This document shows, one piece after another, positions 37,894 to 48,195 of a stretch of 64,000 nucleotides of DNA (positions within the stretch are counted from its first letter, which is position 1; each line of letters opens with the position of its first letter). The translations under genes and the position numbers were made by a program. The DNA lies in the NCBI RefSeq assembly GCF_000719345.1, contig NZ_JOFX01000002.1:310001-374000 (forward strand). The letters run 5' to 3'. Source of the stretch: Streptomyces sp. NRRL F-2664. Its GTDB lineage: Bacteria; Actinomycetota; Actinomycetes; Streptomycetales; Streptomycetaceae. The notes below the pieces were generated by a model. That model was not told the origin of the DNA and searched no databases. It saw nothing but the letters and a program-made list of their open reading frames with translations.

Positions 37894-37953
37894 CCCTGGC
37901 GGGCCTCCCTTGCCACGGTCTCACCACCCGGCCGTACACTGAGCGGGGGCTCT

Positions 37954-37980
37954 TTGGCACTCGCACATACAGAGTGCCAA
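37954..37980 (+). promoter_or_regulatory. CIRCE operator upstream of hrcA
   Basis: TTGGCACTC-N9-GAGTGCCAA is a perfect 9-9-9 inverted repeat, differing from the CIRCE consensus (TTAGCACTC-N9-GAGTGCTAA) by one symmetrical pair. HrcA binds CIRCE and represses chaperone genes until heat shock, so this operon is autoregulated. Confidence 0.93.
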
Positions 37981-38034
37981 CGAACGGCCGAACACGGCAG
38001 AACACGGCAACGGATGACGCTGGAGGTGCGCGCG

Positions 38035-39051
38035 ATGCTCAGCGAACGCAGACTCGAAGTGCTGCGCGCCATCGTCCAGGACTACGTCGGGACGGAGGAG
38101 CCCGTCGGCTCCAAGGCGCTCACCGAGCGGCACCGGCTCGGCGTCTCGCCCGCCACCGTGCGCAACGACATGGCGGTGCTGGAGGAGGAGGGCTACATCG
38201 CCCAGCCCCACACCAGCGCCGGCCGGATCCCCACCGACAAGGGCTACCGCCTCTTCGTCGACAAGCTGGCGGGGGTCAAACCGCTGTCGACGCCCGAGCG
38301 CCGGGCCATCCAGAACTTCCTCGACGGGGCCGTCGACCTCGACGACGTCGTCGGCCGCACGGTGCGGCTGCTCGCGCAGCTCACCCGGCAGGTCGCGGTC
38401 GTGCAGTACCCCAGCCTGACCCGGTCGACCGTCCGGCACGTGGAGCTGCTCTCGCTGGCCCCCGCGCGCCTGATGCTCGTACTGATCACGGACACCGGGC
38501 GGGTCGAGCAGCGGATCGTCGACTGCCCGAGCCCCTTCGGAGAGGCCTCGCTGGCCGACCTGCGGGCCCGGCTCAACAGCAGGGTCGTCGGCCGGCGCTT
38601 CACCGATGTGCCGCCGCTGGTCAAGGACCTTCCCGAGTCCTTCGAGGCCGACGACCGCGGCACGGTCTCCACCGTGCTGTCGACCCTCCTCGAAACGCTG
38701 GTCGAGGAGGCGGAGGAGCGGCTGATGATCGGCGGCACCGCCAATCTCACCCGCTTCGGACACGATTTCCCCCTGACGATCAGGCCGGTGCTGGAGGCGC
38801 TGGAGGAGCAGGTCGTGCTCCTCAAGCTGCTCGGCGAGGCCAACGAGTCGGGGATGGCCGTACGGATCGGGCACGAGAACGCCTACGAGGGGCTCAACTC
38901 CACGTCGGTCGTCTCGGTCGGTTACGGTTCGGGCGGCGAAACGGTCGCCAAACTCGGCGTGGTCGGACCGACCCGCATGGACTACCCCGGAACGATGGGA
39001 GCGGTACGCGCAGTGGCACGTTACGTCGGACAGATCCTGGCGGAGTCGTAA
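38035..39051 (+). CDS. hrcA: Heat-inducible transcriptional repressor HrcA
   Basis: 338 aa. A winged-helix DNA-binding domain at 1-75 ([26 protein letters not shown], given in part, and [18 protein letters not shown]) and the HrcA effector domain (SVVSVGYG near the C-terminus) are complete. ATG 38035 has GGAGG 8 nt upstream (38022-38026), preferred over ATG 38014. A CIRCE element lies 54 nt upstream. The TAA stop abuts the GTG of dnaJ2. Confidence 0.95.
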   Translation: MLSERRLEVLRAIVQDYVGTEEPVGSKALTERHRLGVSPATVRNDMAVLEEEGYIAQPHTSAGRIPTDKGYRLFVDKLAGVKPLSTPERRAIQNFLDGAVDLDDVVGRTVRLLAQLTRQVAVVQYPSLTRSTVRHVELLSLAPARLMLVLITDTGRVEQRIVDCPSPFGEASLADLRARLNSRVVGRRFTDVPPLVKDLPESFEADDRGTVSTVLSTLLETLVEEAEERLMIGGTANLTRFGHDFPLTIRPVLEALEEQVVLLKLLGEANESGMAVRIGHENAYEGLNSTSVVSVGYGSGGETVAKLGVVGPTRMDYPGTMGAVRAVARYVGQILAES

Positions 39052-40191
39052 GTGGCCACGGACTACTACGCCGTTCTCGGCGTGCGCCGCGACGCATCGC
39101 AGGACGAGATCAAGAAGGCCTTCCGGCGCCTCGCGCGTGAACTCCACCCGGACGTGAATCCGGACCCGAAGACGCAGGAGCGCTTCAAGGAGATCAACGC
39201 GGCCTACGAGGTGCTGTCGGACCCGCAGAAGAAGCAGGTCTACGACCTCGGCGGCGACCCGCTGTCCTCCTCGGGCGGCGGCGGTGGCGCCGGCGGCTTC
39301 GGAGCGGGCGGCTTCGGCAACTTCTCCGACATCATGGACGCCTTCTTCGGCCAGGCCTCGCAGCGCGGCCCGCGCTCGCGGACCCGGCGCGGCCAGGACG
39401 CCATGATCCGCCTCGACCTGGAGCTGGACGAGGCGGCCTTCGGGACGACCAAGGACATCCAGGTCGACACGGCCGTCGTCTGCACCACCTGCTCCGGCGA
39501 GGGCGCCGCCCCCGGCACCTCGGCGCAGACGTGTGACATGTGCCGCGGCCGCGGTGAGGTCTCGCAGGTCACCCGGTCCTTCCTGGGCCAGGTCATGACC
39601 TCGCGCCCCTGCCCGCAGTGCCAGGGCTTCGGCACCGTCGTCCCGACCCCCTGCCACGAGTGCGCGGGTGACGGCCGGGTCCGCTCCCGCCGCAGCCTCA
39701 CCGTCAAGATCCCCGCCGGTGTCGAGAACGGCACCCGGATCCAGCTGGCGGGCGAGGGCGAGGTCGGCCCCGGCGGCGGCCCCGCCGGCGACCTGTACGT
39801 GGAGATCCACGAGCTGGCGCACCCGACCTTCCAGCGGCGCGGGGACGACCTGCACTGCACGGTCACCATCCCGATGACGGCGGCCGCACTGGGCACCAAG
39901 TGCCCGCTGGAGACGCTGGACGGCCTGGAGGAGATCGACATCCGGCCCGGCACCGGCTCCGGCCAGGCCATCCCGCTGCACGGGCGCGGCGTCACCCACC
40001 TGCGCGGCGGCGGCCGCGGAGACCTGATCGTCCACGTCGAGGTCACCACCCCGACCAAGCTGGACGCCCAGCAGGAGGAGCTGCTGCGCCAGCTCGCCAA
40101 GCTGCGCGGGGAGGAGCGGCCCATGGGCCAGTTCGCGCCCGGCCAGCAGGGCCTCTTCAGCCGCCTGAAGGACGCGTTCAACGGTCGCTGA
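39052..40191 (+). CDS. dnaJ: Molecular chaperone DnaJ (DnaJ2)
   Basis: 379 aa. J-domain with HPD at residues 32-34, a Gly/Phe-rich linker (70-105), four CxxCxGxG zinc motifs (CTTCSGEG, CDMCRGRG, CPQCQGFG, CHECAGDG) and the C-terminal substrate-binding domains. It stimulates DnaK ATPase. GTG 39052 follows the hrcA stop with no gap, so the two are coupled and share CIRCE control. Streptomyces usually carry a second dnaJ in the dnaK operon. Confidence 0.95.
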   Translation: MATDYYAVLGVRRDASQDEIKKAFRRLARELHPDVNPDPKTQERFKEINAAYEVLSDPQKKQVYDLGGDPLSSSGGGGGAGGFGAGGFGNFSDIMDAFFGQASQRGPRSRTRRGQDAMIRLDLELDEAAFGTTKDIQVDTAVVCTTCSGEGAAPGTSAQTCDMCRGRGEVSQVTRSFLGQVMTSRPCPQCQGFGTVVPTPCHECAGDGRVRSRRSLTVKIPAGVENGTRIQLAGEGEVGPGGGPAGDLYVEIHELAHPTFQRRGDDLHCTVTIPMTAAALGTKCPLETLDGLEEIDIRPGTGSGQAIPLHGRGVTHLRGGGRGDLIVHVEVTTPTKLDAQQEELLRQLAKLRGEERPMGQFAPGQQGLFSRLKDAFNGR

Positions 40192-40212
40192 CGGCACGGC
40201 GCGCACCGCTTC

Positions 40213-40243
40213 GAGCCCGGCCCGGGTCCTCCCGGCCGGGCTC
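40213..40243 (+). terminator. Terminator after dnaJ2
   Basis: GAGCCCGGCC (40213-40222) pairs with GGCCGGGCTC (40234-40243), with an inner GGG/CCC pair, followed by TTCGCG. Confidence 0.75.
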
Positions 40244-40348
40244 TTCGCGTGGCCCCGGAAAACCGTCCGCGGACCCGCCGGGAGGAGGAATGTGCCAGGC
40301 GAATGCGGTGATTCGGCCGCCCGCGCGGGACGTGGCACGATGCAGTGC

Positions 40349-41440
40349 ATGTCCACCGCGGCGAACGGTCTCTCCTCCCATCCGATCGTGCAGGCCCCCA
40401 TGGCCGGCGGCGCCTCCTGCCCGCCCCTCGCCGCCGCTGTGTGCGAGGCGGGCGGGCTCGGCTTCCTGGCCGGGGGCTACAAGACCGCCGACGGGATGTA
40501 CCAGGAGATCAAGCAGGTGCGGGCCCTCACCCGCCGCCCCTTCGGGGTCAACCTCTTCATGCCGCAGACCGGGTACGTCGACCCGGCCGCGGTGGAGGCC
40601 TACCGCGGGCAGCTGGCCGGCGAGGCCAGCTGGTACGAGATCTCGCTCGCCGAGGAGGACCTCATCGGCACCAGCGACGACGGCTACGACGCCAAGCTCG
40701 CCATCCTCCTGGAGGACCCGGTGCCGGCCGTGTCGTTCACCTTCGGCTGCCCCTCCCCCTCCGCCCTCGCCGCCCTGCGCAAGGCCGGTACGTACACCGT
40801 CGTCACGGTGACCTCCGTGGAGGAGGCCCGCAGTGCGCAGCAGGCGGGCGCCGACGCCGTCTGCGTCCAGGGCGTGGAGGCAGGCGGGCACCAGGGCACC
40901 CACCGGGACGACCCCCAGATCGACGGCACGGCGGCCGTGGGACTGCTCGCGCTGGTGGCGCAGGTACGGGAGGCCGTGGCCCTGCCGATCATCGCCGCCG
41001 GCGGGGTCATGCGCGGTGCGCAGATCGCCGCGCTGCTGGCGGCCGGTGCGGCGGCGGCGCAGCTCGGGACGGCCTTCCTGGTCTGTCCCGAGTCCGGCGC
41101 GGACCCCCTGCACAAGAAGGCCCTGACCGACCCGCTGTTCGTCCGGACGGAGCTGACCCGCGCCTTCTCCGGCCGGCCGGCGCGGGGGCTCGTCAACCGC
41201 TTCGTGCGGGAGCACGGCCCCTACGCCCCCGCCGCCTACCCCCAGGTGCACCACCTGACCTCGGGTCTGCGCAAGGCGGCCGCGGCGGCCGGCGACGCAC
41301 AGGGCATGGCCCTGTGGGCGGGCCAGGGGCACCGGCTCGCACGGGCCCTGCCGGCGGCGGAGCTGGTGGAGGTGCTGGCGGCGGAACTCGCCGAGGCACG
41401 GAGCACGTTGAAGGACATGCAGATGAGGAGTGCGTCATGA
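40349..41440 (+). CDS. NAD(P)H-dependent flavin oxidoreductase (nitronate monooxygenase family)
   Basis: 363 aa TIM-barrel flavoprotein. Family signatures are VQAPMAGGASCPPLAAAV at the N-terminus, FGVNLFMP, VQGVEAGGHQG (phosphate/FMN loop with the catalytic-type histidine) and IIAAGGVMRGAQIAALLAAG. It oxidises alkyl nitronates such as propionate 3-nitronate using FMN. ATG 40349 is likely; an in-frame ATG lies three codons upstream at 40340. No SD is seen. The stop overlaps the rsmE start (ATGA). Confidence 0.87.
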   Translation: MSTAANGLSSHPIVQAPMAGGASCPPLAAAVCEAGGLGFLAGGYKTADGMYQEIKQVRALTRRPFGVNLFMPQTGYVDPAAVEAYRGQLAGEASWYEISLAEEDLIGTSDDGYDAKLAILLEDPVPAVSFTFGCPSPSALAALRKAGTYTVVTVTSVEEARSAQQAGADAVCVQGVEAGGHQGTHRDDPQIDGTAAVGLLALVAQVREAVALPIIAAGGVMRGAQIAALLAAGAAAAQLGTAFLVCPESGADPLHKKALTDPLFVRTELTRAFSGRPARGLVNRFVREHGPYAPAAYPQVHHLTSGLRKAAAAAGDAQGMALWAGQGHRLARALPAAELVEVLAAELAEARSTLKDMQMRSAS

Positions 41441-42180
41441 CGGCCCCGGTGTTCGTGGTCGAAGAGATCCCTGAGGGGACGGAGTCCGTCCTGGACGGGC
41501 CGGAGGGCCGGCACGCCGTGTCCGTCAAACGGCTCGCTCCGGGCGAGCGGCTCGTCCTGACGGACGGCCGCGGCGGCTGGGCGGAGGCCGTCGTGAAGGC
41601 GGCCGAGGGCAAGGACCGGCTCGTCGTCGCGGTCTCCTCCACCGGCCGGGAGGAGGAGCCCGCCGTCCGTATCACCGTGGTGCAGGCGCTGCCCAAGGGG
41701 GACCGGGGCGAGCTGGCCGTCGAGACCATGACGGAGACCGGCGTGGACGCGATCGTGCCCTGGCAGGCCTCCCGCTGCATCACCCAGTGGCGCGGCGAGC
41801 GCGGGGCCAAGTCCCTGGCCAAGTGGCGGGCCACGGCCCGGGAGGCGGGCAAGCAGTCACGCCGGGTCCGCTTCCCGGAGGTGGCCGAGGCCATGTCCAC
41901 CAAGCAGGTCGCGGCCCTGCTGGCCGGCGCCGACCTGGCGATGGTCCTGCACGAGGACCGCGACACCCCGTCGCAGGCCCTGGCCACGGCCGCGCTGCCG
42001 GCCTCCGGCAGTGTCGTCCTGGTGGTGGGCCCGGAAGGCGGCGTCTCCCCGGAGGAGCTGGAGGTCTTCGCCGCGGCGGGCGCCCACCCCTACCGCCTGG
42101 GCCGGTCCGTCCTGCGGACCTCCACCGCCGGCACCGCCGCCGCCGCGGTCCTGCTGGCCCGCACCGGCCGCTGGGCCTGA
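41437..42180 (+). CDS. rsmE: 16S rRNA (uracil(1498)-N(3))-methyltransferase
   Basis: 247 aa SPOUT-family methyltransferase that modifies U1498 of 16S rRNA. The N-terminal PUA-like domain (GPEGRHAVSVKRLAPGERLVL, in part) and the knotted SAM site (VLVVGPEGGVSPEE, LGRSVLRTSTAGTAA) are clear. ATG 41437 overlaps the upstream stop by 4 nt, so it is translationally coupled to the flavin oxidoreductase, a conserved pair in streptomycetes. Confidence 0.93.
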   Translation: MTAPVFVVEEIPEGTESVLDGPEGRHAVSVKRLAPGERLVLTDGRGGWAEAVVKAAEGKDRLVVAVSSTGREEEPAVRITVVQALPKGDRGELAVETMTETGVDAIVPWQASRCITQWRGERGAKSLAKWRATAREAGKQSRRVRFPEVAEAMSTKQVAALLAGADLAMVLHEDRDTPSQALATAALPASGSVVLVVGPEGGVSPEELEVFAAAGAHPYRLGRSVLRTSTAGTAAAAVLLARTGRWA

Positions 42181-42259
42181 CCGGCCGGAACACATCCCCG
42201 CGGCGGACGCCCGGATGGATACGATGCCCGGACCGATCAACATCACGGGAGGGTGAGCA

Positions 42260-42619
42260 ATGGCCGGGGAACCGCAGGCCGACTGCCTGTTCTGCAAGAT
42301 CGTCGAGGGTGCCGTCCCGGCGACGGTGGTCCGGGAGAGCGACACCACCGTCGCCTTCCGGGACATCAACCCGCAGGCGCCCACGCACGTGCTCGTCATC
42401 CCCAAGGTGCACTACCCGGACGCGGCCTCCCTCGCGGCGGCCGAGCCGGGCGTCGCCGCCGACGTACTGCGCGAGGCCGCACAGGTCGCCGCCGACGAGA
42501 AGATCGACGACCCCGGCTACCGGATCGTCTTCAACACCGGCGCCGGCGCCGGGCAGACCGTCTGGCACGCCCACGCCCACGTCCTGGGCGGCCGCGGCCT
42601 CCAGTGGCCCCCCGGCTAG
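42260..42619 (+). CDS. HIT family nucleotide hydrolase (HinT-like)
   Basis: 119 aa. The histidine triad appears as HAHAHV near residue 102, with the zinc/phosphate-binding CLFCKIVEG at the N-terminus and GAGAGQTVWH in between. HinT enzymes hydrolyse adenosine phosphoramidates and acyl-adenylates. ATG 42260 has a GGGAGGG SD a few bases upstream. It lies 3 nt before rnz and forms an rsmE-HIT-rnz group. Confidence 0.92.
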   Translation: MAGEPQADCLFCKIVEGAVPATVVRESDTTVAFRDINPQAPTHVLVIPKVHYPDAASLAAAEPGVAADVLREAAQVAADEKIDDPGYRIVFNTGAGAGQTVWHAHAHVLGGRGLQWPPG

Positions 42620-42622
42620 CCC

Positions 42623-43528
42623 GTGTCCGCCAGAGAGTTCGTGGTGCTGGGCACCGCCAGCCAGGTGCCCACCCGCCACCGCAACCACAACGGCTACCTG
42701 CTGCGCTGGGACGGCGAGGGCATCCTCTTCGACCCGGGCGAGGGCACGCAGCGGCAGATGCTGCGCGCCGGGGTGGCCGCGCACGACATCAACCGGATAT
42801 GCATCACCCACTTCCACGGGGACCACAGTCTCGGCCTCGCCGGGGTGATCCAGCGGATCAACCTGGACCAGGTCCCGCACCCCGTCGCCGCGCACTACCC
42901 GGCATCGGGACAGAAGTTCTTCGACCGGCTGCGGTACGCCACGGCCTACCGGGAGACCGTGCCCCTCCGGGAGGAACCCGTCGCCGAGGACGGCCCGGTG
43001 GCGCAGGGGGGCTCGTACCTCCTCGAGACCCGGCGGCTCTCCCATCCGGTGGAGTCCTTCGGCTACCGGATCACCGAGCCCGACGGGCGCCGGATGGTGC
43101 CCGAACGGCTCGCCCGGCACGGGATCAAGGGCCCCGACGTGGGCCGGATCCAGCGGGAGGGACGGCTCGGCGGCGTCACCCTGGAGGACGTCAGCGAGCC
43201 CCGGCCCGGCCAGTGCTTCGCGTTCGTCATGGACACCCGGCTCTGCCCCGGCGTGCACGCGCTCGCCGAGGGCTGCGACATGCTCGTCATCGAGTCCACC
43301 TTCCTCGACGAGGACGAACGGCTGGCCACCGACCACGGGCACCTCACCGCCGGACAGGCGGCGCGGGTGGCGCGGGAGGCGGGCGTACGCCACCTCGTGC
43401 TCACGCACTTCTCCCAGCGCTACACCGATCCCGCCGAGTTCGAGCGCCAGGCCCGGGCGGCGGGGTTCGAGGGGGAGCTCACCGTGGCCGCGGACCTGAT
43501 GCGGGTACCGCTGCCGAAGCGGCGCTGA
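42623..43528 (+). CDS. rnz: Ribonuclease Z
   Basis: 301 aa tRNA 3'-processing endonuclease of the metallo-beta-lactamase fold. The zinc motif HFHGDH is at residues 63-68; further ligands are in the C-terminal half ([20 protein letters not shown]). The flexible exosite arm is present between. tRNA genes here lack an encoded CCA, which makes RNase Z cleavage the expected 3' end route. GTG 42623 follows the HIT stop by 3 nt with no SD, suggesting coupling. Confidence 0.92.
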   Translation: MSAREFVVLGTASQVPTRHRNHNGYLLRWDGEGILFDPGEGTQRQMLRAGVAAHDINRICITHFHGDHSLGLAGVIQRINLDQVPHPVAAHYPASGQKFFDRLRYATAYRETVPLREEPVAEDGPVAQGGSYLLETRRLSHPVESFGYRITEPDGRRMVPERLARHGIKGPDVGRIQREGRLGGVTLEDVSEPRPGQCFAFVMDTRLCPGVHALAEGCDMLVIESTFLDEDERLATDHGHLTAGQAARVAREAGVRHLVLTHFSQRYTDPAEFERQARAAGFEGELTVAADLMRVPLPKRR

Positions 43529-43533
43529 CGCGG

Positions 43534-43566
43534 CCGGCCCGGGGACGCGCGCCGTCCCCGGGCCGG
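43534..43566 (+). terminator. Terminator after rnz
   Basis: A perfect 13-bp stem (43534-43546 with 43554-43566) with a 7-nt loop lies 5 nt after the rnz stop. Confidence 0.85.
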
Positions 43567-43679
43567 AGGGCACGTGTCGAAGTGATCTGCGCCACACTGG
43601 GTTCTGCTCCCGTCGCGGGCGGGAGACCTGGCAGATTTCACCGAGAAACGGCCCTTCGAGACCGACAGGGGAGACCACC

Positions 43680-44774
43680 GTGACCAGTGGGGACCTCGAC
43701 AGCCGCACCGCAGCCCTGGACCCGCTCGGTCCGGTGCGCGACCCGGAGGAACCGGGCTGCGACGTCTTCCTGACCGGCACGGTCTTCCTCGACATCATCT
43801 TCACCGGCCTCGACTCGGCGCCCGTGCGCGGTACGGAGTCCTGGGCACGCGGCATGGGCTCCAGCCCCGGCGGGGTCGCCAACATGGCCACCGCCCTGGC
43901 CCGGCTCGGCCTGCGCACCTCGCTGGCGGCGGCCTTCGGCGACGACCACTACGGCGAGTACTGCTGGGACGCCCTGGAGCAGGGCGAGGGCATCGACCTG
44001 TCCATGTCGCGGACCGTCCCCGGCTGGCACAGTCCGGTCACCGTCTCGATGGCGTACGAGGGCGAGCGCACGATGGTCTCCCACGGCCACGAGGCCCCTC
44101 CGCCGGCGGGCCCCGGGCCCTTCCCGCAGTGCCCGCCGCGGGCCCGCGCCGCTGTGGCCTCGCTCGGGCCGGGCCGCGGCGAGGAGTGGATCGGCGAGGC
44201 CGCCCGGCGCGGCTCGCGGGTCTTCGCGGACGTGGGCTGGGACGAGAGCGGCCGCTGGGACCTGGGCGCCCTGGCCGACCTGGAGCACTGCGAGGCCTTC
44301 CTGCCGAACGCCGGCGAGGCGATGCGGTACACGCGCACCGAGTGTCCGCGGGCCGCGGCCCGCGCGCTGGCCGACAAGGTGCCCATCGCGGTCGTGACCA
44401 TGGGCCCCGAGGGCTCGTACGCGGTGGACGGGCGCACCGGTGAGTCGGCGCACGTCCCCGGCATCACGGTCGACGCCCTGGATCCCACGGGCGCGGGCGA
44501 CGTCTACGTGGCGGGGTTCGTCACCGGAACCCTGGCCGGCTGGCCGCTCGCGGACCGGCTGGCCTTCGCCGGACTCACCGCGGCCCTGTCGGTCCAGGAG
44601 TTCGGCGGCTCCCTCTCGGCCCCCGGCTGGCCGGAGGTGGCCCACTGGTGGCGGGGCGCCCCGGCCGCGCTGCGCGGCCGCTACGGCTTCCTGGACGACC
44701 TGATCCCGTCGGCCGCGACCCCGGCCGCCCGGCGCAGGGCCGTCCCCACGATCGGCTTCCGGCACTCCGCGTAG
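43680..44774 (+). CDS. PfkB family carbohydrate kinase
   Basis: 364 aa ribokinase-like fold. The glycine-rich SSPGGVANMATALARLG near residue 60 and the catalytic DPTGAGDVYVAGF near residue 270 are the two PfkB signatures. ATP phosphorylates a sugar or related substrate; the identity cannot be told. GTG 43680 has GGGGAGA a few bases upstream. The N-terminal about 30 residues precede the fold and are variable. The C-terminal about 40 residues extend past the kinase fold. Confidence 0.87.
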   Translation: MTSGDLDSRTAALDPLGPVRDPEEPGCDVFLTGTVFLDIIFTGLDSAPVRGTESWARGMGSSPGGVANMATALARLGLRTSLAAAFGDDHYGEYCWDALEQGEGIDLSMSRTVPGWHSPVTVSMAYEGERTMVSHGHEAPPPAGPGPFPQCPPRARAAVASLGPGRGEEWIGEAARRGSRVFADVGWDESGRWDLGALADLEHCEAFLPNAGEAMRYTRTECPRAAARALADKVPIAVVTMGPEGSYAVDGRTGESAHVPGITVDALDPTGAGDVYVAGFVTGTLAGWPLADRLAFAGLTAALSVQEFGGSLSAPGWPEVAHWWRGAPAALRGRYGFLDDLIPSAATPAARRRAVPTIGFRHSA

Positions 44775-44922
44775 CCGGGGGACGGCGGAGCAGCGCCGTG
44801 CCGGGGGCGGCGGGGAAAACCTCTCGGGCAAGCCGCGGCGGCGACGTACGCTTGGTACTCCGGAGGCCGTCGATCGGCGCGGCCCCTCAGCAGGAGGTAT
44901 GCGCAGGCCACAGTGCCGGCCC

Positions 44923-45963
44923 ATGACTCAGACATCGACAGCCCACACCCCCGCGCCGGGGCAGGCGCGAGCGCACTTCACCGTACCGGCGACGCACCCG
45001 ATGGTGACGGTGCTCGGCTCGGGCGACGCTCTGTTGCGCGTGATCGAGAAGGCCTTCCCGAAGGCCGACATCCATGTTCGGGGCAATCAGGTCAGCGCGA
45101 TCGGTGAGGCGGCGGAAGTCGCACTGATCCAGCGACTGTTCGACGAGATGATGCTGGTGCTCCGCACCGGGCAGCCGATGACGGAGGACGCAGTGGAACG
45201 CTCGATCGCCATGCTCAAGGCGAGCGCGAACGGTGACGGCGACGGGCCCGAGACGCCCGCCGAGGTGCTCACGCAGAACATCCTCTCCAGCCGCGGTCGC
45301 ACCATCCGCCCCAAGACCCTCAACCAGAAGCGGTACGTCGACGCGATCGACAAGAACACGATCGTCTTCGGCATCGGCCCCGCCGGTACCGGAAAGACCT
45401 ACCTCGCCATGGCCAAGGCGGTTCAGGCCCTCCAGTCCAAGCAGGTCAGCCGGATCATCCTGACCCGGCCCGCCGTCGAGGCGGGGGAGCGGCTCGGCTT
45501 CCTGCCGGGCACCCTCTTCGACAAGATCGACCCGTACCTGCGCCCCCTGTACGACGCGCTGCACGACATGCTCGACCCCGACTCGATCCCGCGGCTCATG
45601 GCGGCGGGCACGATCGAGGTCGCGCCGCTGGCCTACATGCGAGGCCGCACGCTCAACGACGCGTTCGTGGTCCTCGACGAGGCCCAGAACACGACCACCG
45701 AGCAGATGAAGATGTTCCTGACCCGGCTCGGCTTCGACTCGAAGATCGTGATCACCGGTGACATCACGCAGATCGACCTGCCCGGCGGGGCCAGGAGCGG
45801 TCTGCGTCAGGTTCAGGAAATCCTCGACGGGGTACCCGACATCCACTTCTCCAGGCTCACGTCCGAGGATGTCGTCCGGCACAAGCTGGTCGGCCGTATC
45901 GTCGACGCGTACGAGAAGTACGACGACGGCCAGCAGGCCGCCAACGGCTACCAGCGGAAGTAG
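44923..45963 (+). CDS. PhoH-like NTPase
   Basis: 346 aa. Walker A is GPAGTGKT at residues 152-159 and Walker B is FVVLDEAQN, with the PhoH-specific [16 protein letters not shown] between. The N-terminal 100 residues resemble a KH-like RNA-binding region. Adjacent ybeY and era point to a role in RNA or ribosome metabolism. The start is uncertain: AGGAGG at 44892-44897 lies just before an in-frame ATG at 44899, too close for it; ATG 44923 gives an N-terminus like that of relatives I recall. Confidence 0.88.
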   Translation: MTQTSTAHTPAPGQARAHFTVPATHPMVTVLGSGDALLRVIEKAFPKADIHVRGNQVSAIGEAAEVALIQRLFDEMMLVLRTGQPMTEDAVERSIAMLKASANGDGDGPETPAEVLTQNILSSRGRTIRPKTLNQKRYVDAIDKNTIVFGIGPAGTGKTYLAMAKAVQALQSKQVSRIILTRPAVEAGERLGFLPGTLFDKIDPYLRPLYDALHDMLDPDSIPRLMAAGTIEVAPLAYMRGRTLNDAFVVLDEAQNTTTEQMKMFLTRLGFDSKIVITGDITQIDLPGGARSGLRQVQEILDGVPDIHFSRLTSEDVVRHKLVGRIVDAYEKYDDGQQAANGYQRK

Positions 45964-45976
45964 AACCCAGCGCACC

Positions 45977-46474
45977 ATGTCGATCGACGTCAACAACGAG
46001 TCCGGAACCGAGGTCGACGAGCAGGCGATCCTCGACATCGCCCGCTACGCGCTCACCCGGATGCGGATCCACCCGCTCTCGGAACTCTCCGTCATCGTCA
46101 TCGACGAGGACGCCATGGAGCAGCTCCACATCCAGTGGATGGACCTGCCGGGCCCGACCGACGTCATGTCCTTCCCGATGGACGAGCTCCGTCCGCCGTC
46201 GAAGGACGACGAGGAGCCCCCGCAGGGGCTCCTCGGCGACATCGTGCTCTGCCCCGAGGTCGCCAAGAAGCAGGGTGAGGAAGCCCCCACGCAGCACTCC
46301 ATGGACGAGGAACTCCAGCTCCTGACCGTCCACGGGGTGCTGCACCTGCTCGGCTACGACCACGAGGAGCCGGACGAGAAGGCCGAGATGTTCGGCCTCC
46401 AGGCCGCCATCGTGGACGGCTGGCGCACCGAGCGCGGGCTCACCGGCCCGTCCCCGGCCCCCACCGTCTCGTGA
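45977..46474 (+). CDS. ybeY: Endoribonuclease YbeY
   Basis: 165 aa metal-dependent RNase acting in 16S rRNA maturation and ribosome quality control. The zinc ligands are in [11 protein letters not shown] (H119, H123, H129), and the family motif [11 protein letters not shown] is at about 60-70. It lies 13 nt after phoH; no SD is visible before ATG 45977. The stop overlaps the next gene (GTGA). Confidence 0.93.
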   Translation: MSIDVNNESGTEVDEQAILDIARYALTRMRIHPLSELSVIVIDEDAMEQLHIQWMDLPGPTDVMSFPMDELRPPSKDDEEPPQGLLGDIVLCPEVAKKQGEEAPTQHSMDEELQLLTVHGVLHLLGYDHEEPDEKAEMFGLQAAIVDGWRTERGLTGPSPAPTVS

Positions 46475-47775
46475 GCGCCCCGCAACTGATCACCGGCGCG
46501 GTGCTGCTGGTGGTCGTGGCCTGGTTCGCGGCGTGCGCGGAGTCCGGCATCGCCCGCATCTCCATCTTCCGGGCCGAGCAGGCCGTACGGGAGGGCAGGC
46601 GCGGCAGCGACAAGCTCGCCCAGGTCGCCGGCGACCCCACCCGCTACCTCAACGTGGCGCTGCTGGTCCGGGTCACCTGCGAGATGGCGGCCGGTGTCCT
46701 CGTCACCTACGTCTGCCTGGACGAGTTCGGCGAGAACTGGACCGCGCTGCTGGTGGCCATCGCCGTCATGGTGCTGGTCTCCTACGTCGCCGTGGGGGTC
46801 TCCCCGCGCACGATCGGCCGCCAGCACCCCCTGAACACGGCGACGGCGTCCGCGTACGTCCTGGTGCCGCTCGCACGGATCATGGGACCGGTCCCGCAGC
46901 TGCTGATCCTGATCGGCAACGCGCTGACGCCGGGCAAGGGCTTCCGCAAGGGGCCCTTCGCCTCCGAGGCCGAGCTGCGCGCGATGGTCGACCTCGCCGA
47001 GAAGGAATCGCTCATCGAGGACGACGAGCGCCGGATGGTGCACCAGGTCTTCGAGCTCGGTGACACGCTCGTGCGCGAGGTGATGGTGCCGCGCACCGAC
47101 CTGGTCTGCATCGAGCGCTACAAGACGGTCCGCCAGGCGACGACGCTCGCCCTGCGGTCGGGCTTCTCGCGGATCCCCGTCACCGGGGAGAACGAGGACG
47201 ACATCGTCGGGATCGTCTACCTGAAGGACCTGGTCCGCAAGACGCACGTCAACCGCGAGGCCGAGACCGACCTGGTGTCGACGGCGATGCGCCCGGCGGT
47301 CTTCGTGCCGGACACCAAGAACGCGGGCGACCTGCTGCGCGAGATGCAGCAGGTGCGCAACCACGTGGCGGTGGTGATCGACGAGTACGGCGGCACGGCC
47401 GGCATCGTCACCATCGAGGACATCCTGGAGGAGATCGTCGGCGAGATCACGGACGAGTACGACCGGGAGCTCCCGCCGGTCGAGGACCTGGGCGAGGACC
47501 GTTACCGGGTCACGGCGCGCCTGGACATCACCGACCTCGGCGAACTGTTCAAGGTCGAGGCCTTCGACGACGAGGACGTCGAGACGGTGGGCGGGCTGCT
47601 GGCGAAGGCGCTGGGCCGGGTACCGATCGCGGGCGCCTCGGGGGTGGTGGAACTGCCCGACGGGCGTCCCCTGCGGCTGACGGCCGAGTCGCCGGCGGGC
47701 CGGCGGAACAAGATCGTGACGGTGCTGGTCGAGCCGGTGGCCGCGGCGGAGCCCGCGGGGGAGGAGGGCGCATGA
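46471..47775 (+). CDS. CorC/HlyC (CNNM-type) membrane protein with CBS domains
   Basis: 434 aa. An N-terminal DUF21 domain with about four membrane helices (1-180) is followed by two CBS domains (about 205-330, [29 protein letters not shown]) and a CorC-type C-terminal domain (about 345-420). Such proteins are linked to Mg/Co transport; the CBS pair binds adenine nucleotides. GTG 46471 overlaps the ybeY stop by 4 nt; its own stop overlaps the MmcQ start (ATGA). The phoH-ybeY-CorC-MmcQ order makes one operon. Confidence 0.9.
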   Translation: MSAPQLITGAVLLVVVAWFAACAESGIARISIFRAEQAVREGRRGSDKLAQVAGDPTRYLNVALLVRVTCEMAAGVLVTYVCLDEFGENWTALLVAIAVMVLVSYVAVGVSPRTIGRQHPLNTATASAYVLVPLARIMGPVPQLLILIGNALTPGKGFRKGPFASEAELRAMVDLAEKESLIEDDERRMVHQVFELGDTLVREVMVPRTDLVCIERYKTVRQATTLALRSGFSRIPVTGENEDDIVGIVYLKDLVRKTHVNREAETDLVSTAMRPAVFVPDTKNAGDLLREMQQVRNHVAVVIDEYGGTAGIVTIEDILEEIVGEITDEYDRELPPVEDLGEDRYRVTARLDITDLGELFKVEAFDDEDVETVGGLLAKALGRVPIAGASGVVELPDGRPLRLTAESPAGRRNKIVTVLVEPVAAAEPAGEEGA

Positions 47776-48125
47776 CCCCGGCGCAGCTGCGGGAGTTCCT
47801 GCTGGGCTTCAACGCGGCCGTGGAGGAGTTCCCCTTCACCCCCGAGACCTCGGTGTTCAAGGTGAGGGGCAAGATGTTCGCGCTCAGCGCGCTGGACGCC
47901 GAGCCGCTGAAGATCAACCTGAAGTGCGAGCCGGAGCTGGCGGTACGGCTGCGCGAGGAGCACGCGGCGATCGCGCCGGGCTACCACATGAACAAGCGGC
48001 ACTGGAACACGGTGACGGTGGGCGGGGTCCCCGACGCACTGCTGCGCGAACTCGTCGAGGACTCCTACGACCTGGTCGTCGCGGGACTGCCGAGGGCCGA
48101 GCGCCTGAAGCTCGACCGGCCCTGA
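47772..48125 (+). CDS. MmcQ/YjbR family DNA-binding-like protein
   Basis: 117 aa. The family motifs PFTPETSVFKVRGKMFAL, KINLKCEPELA and YHMNKRHWNTV are clear; structures of relatives show a CyaY-like fold able to bind DNA, but the cell role is unknown. ATG 47772 overlaps the upstream stop, so it is the last gene of the phoH operon. Confidence 0.88.
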   Translation: MTPAQLREFLLGFNAAVEEFPFTPETSVFKVRGKMFALSALDAEPLKINLKCEPELAVRLREEHAAIAPGYHMNKRHWNTVTVGGVPDALLRELVEDSYDLVVAGLPRAERLKLDRP

Positions 48126-48182
48126 TCCGGGCACCGGTCCGGGCGGGGCGGGGTCGTTGCGCGGGGCGGGCCCGGCGCTCCC

Positions 48183-48188
48183 TATGCT
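48183..48188 (+). promoter_or_regulatory. -10 hexamer before the deaminase-like gene
   Basis: TATGCT ends 7 nt before ATG 48196; there is no SD, so a leaderless transcript is likely. Confidence 0.45.
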
Positions 48189-48195
48189 TTCGACC

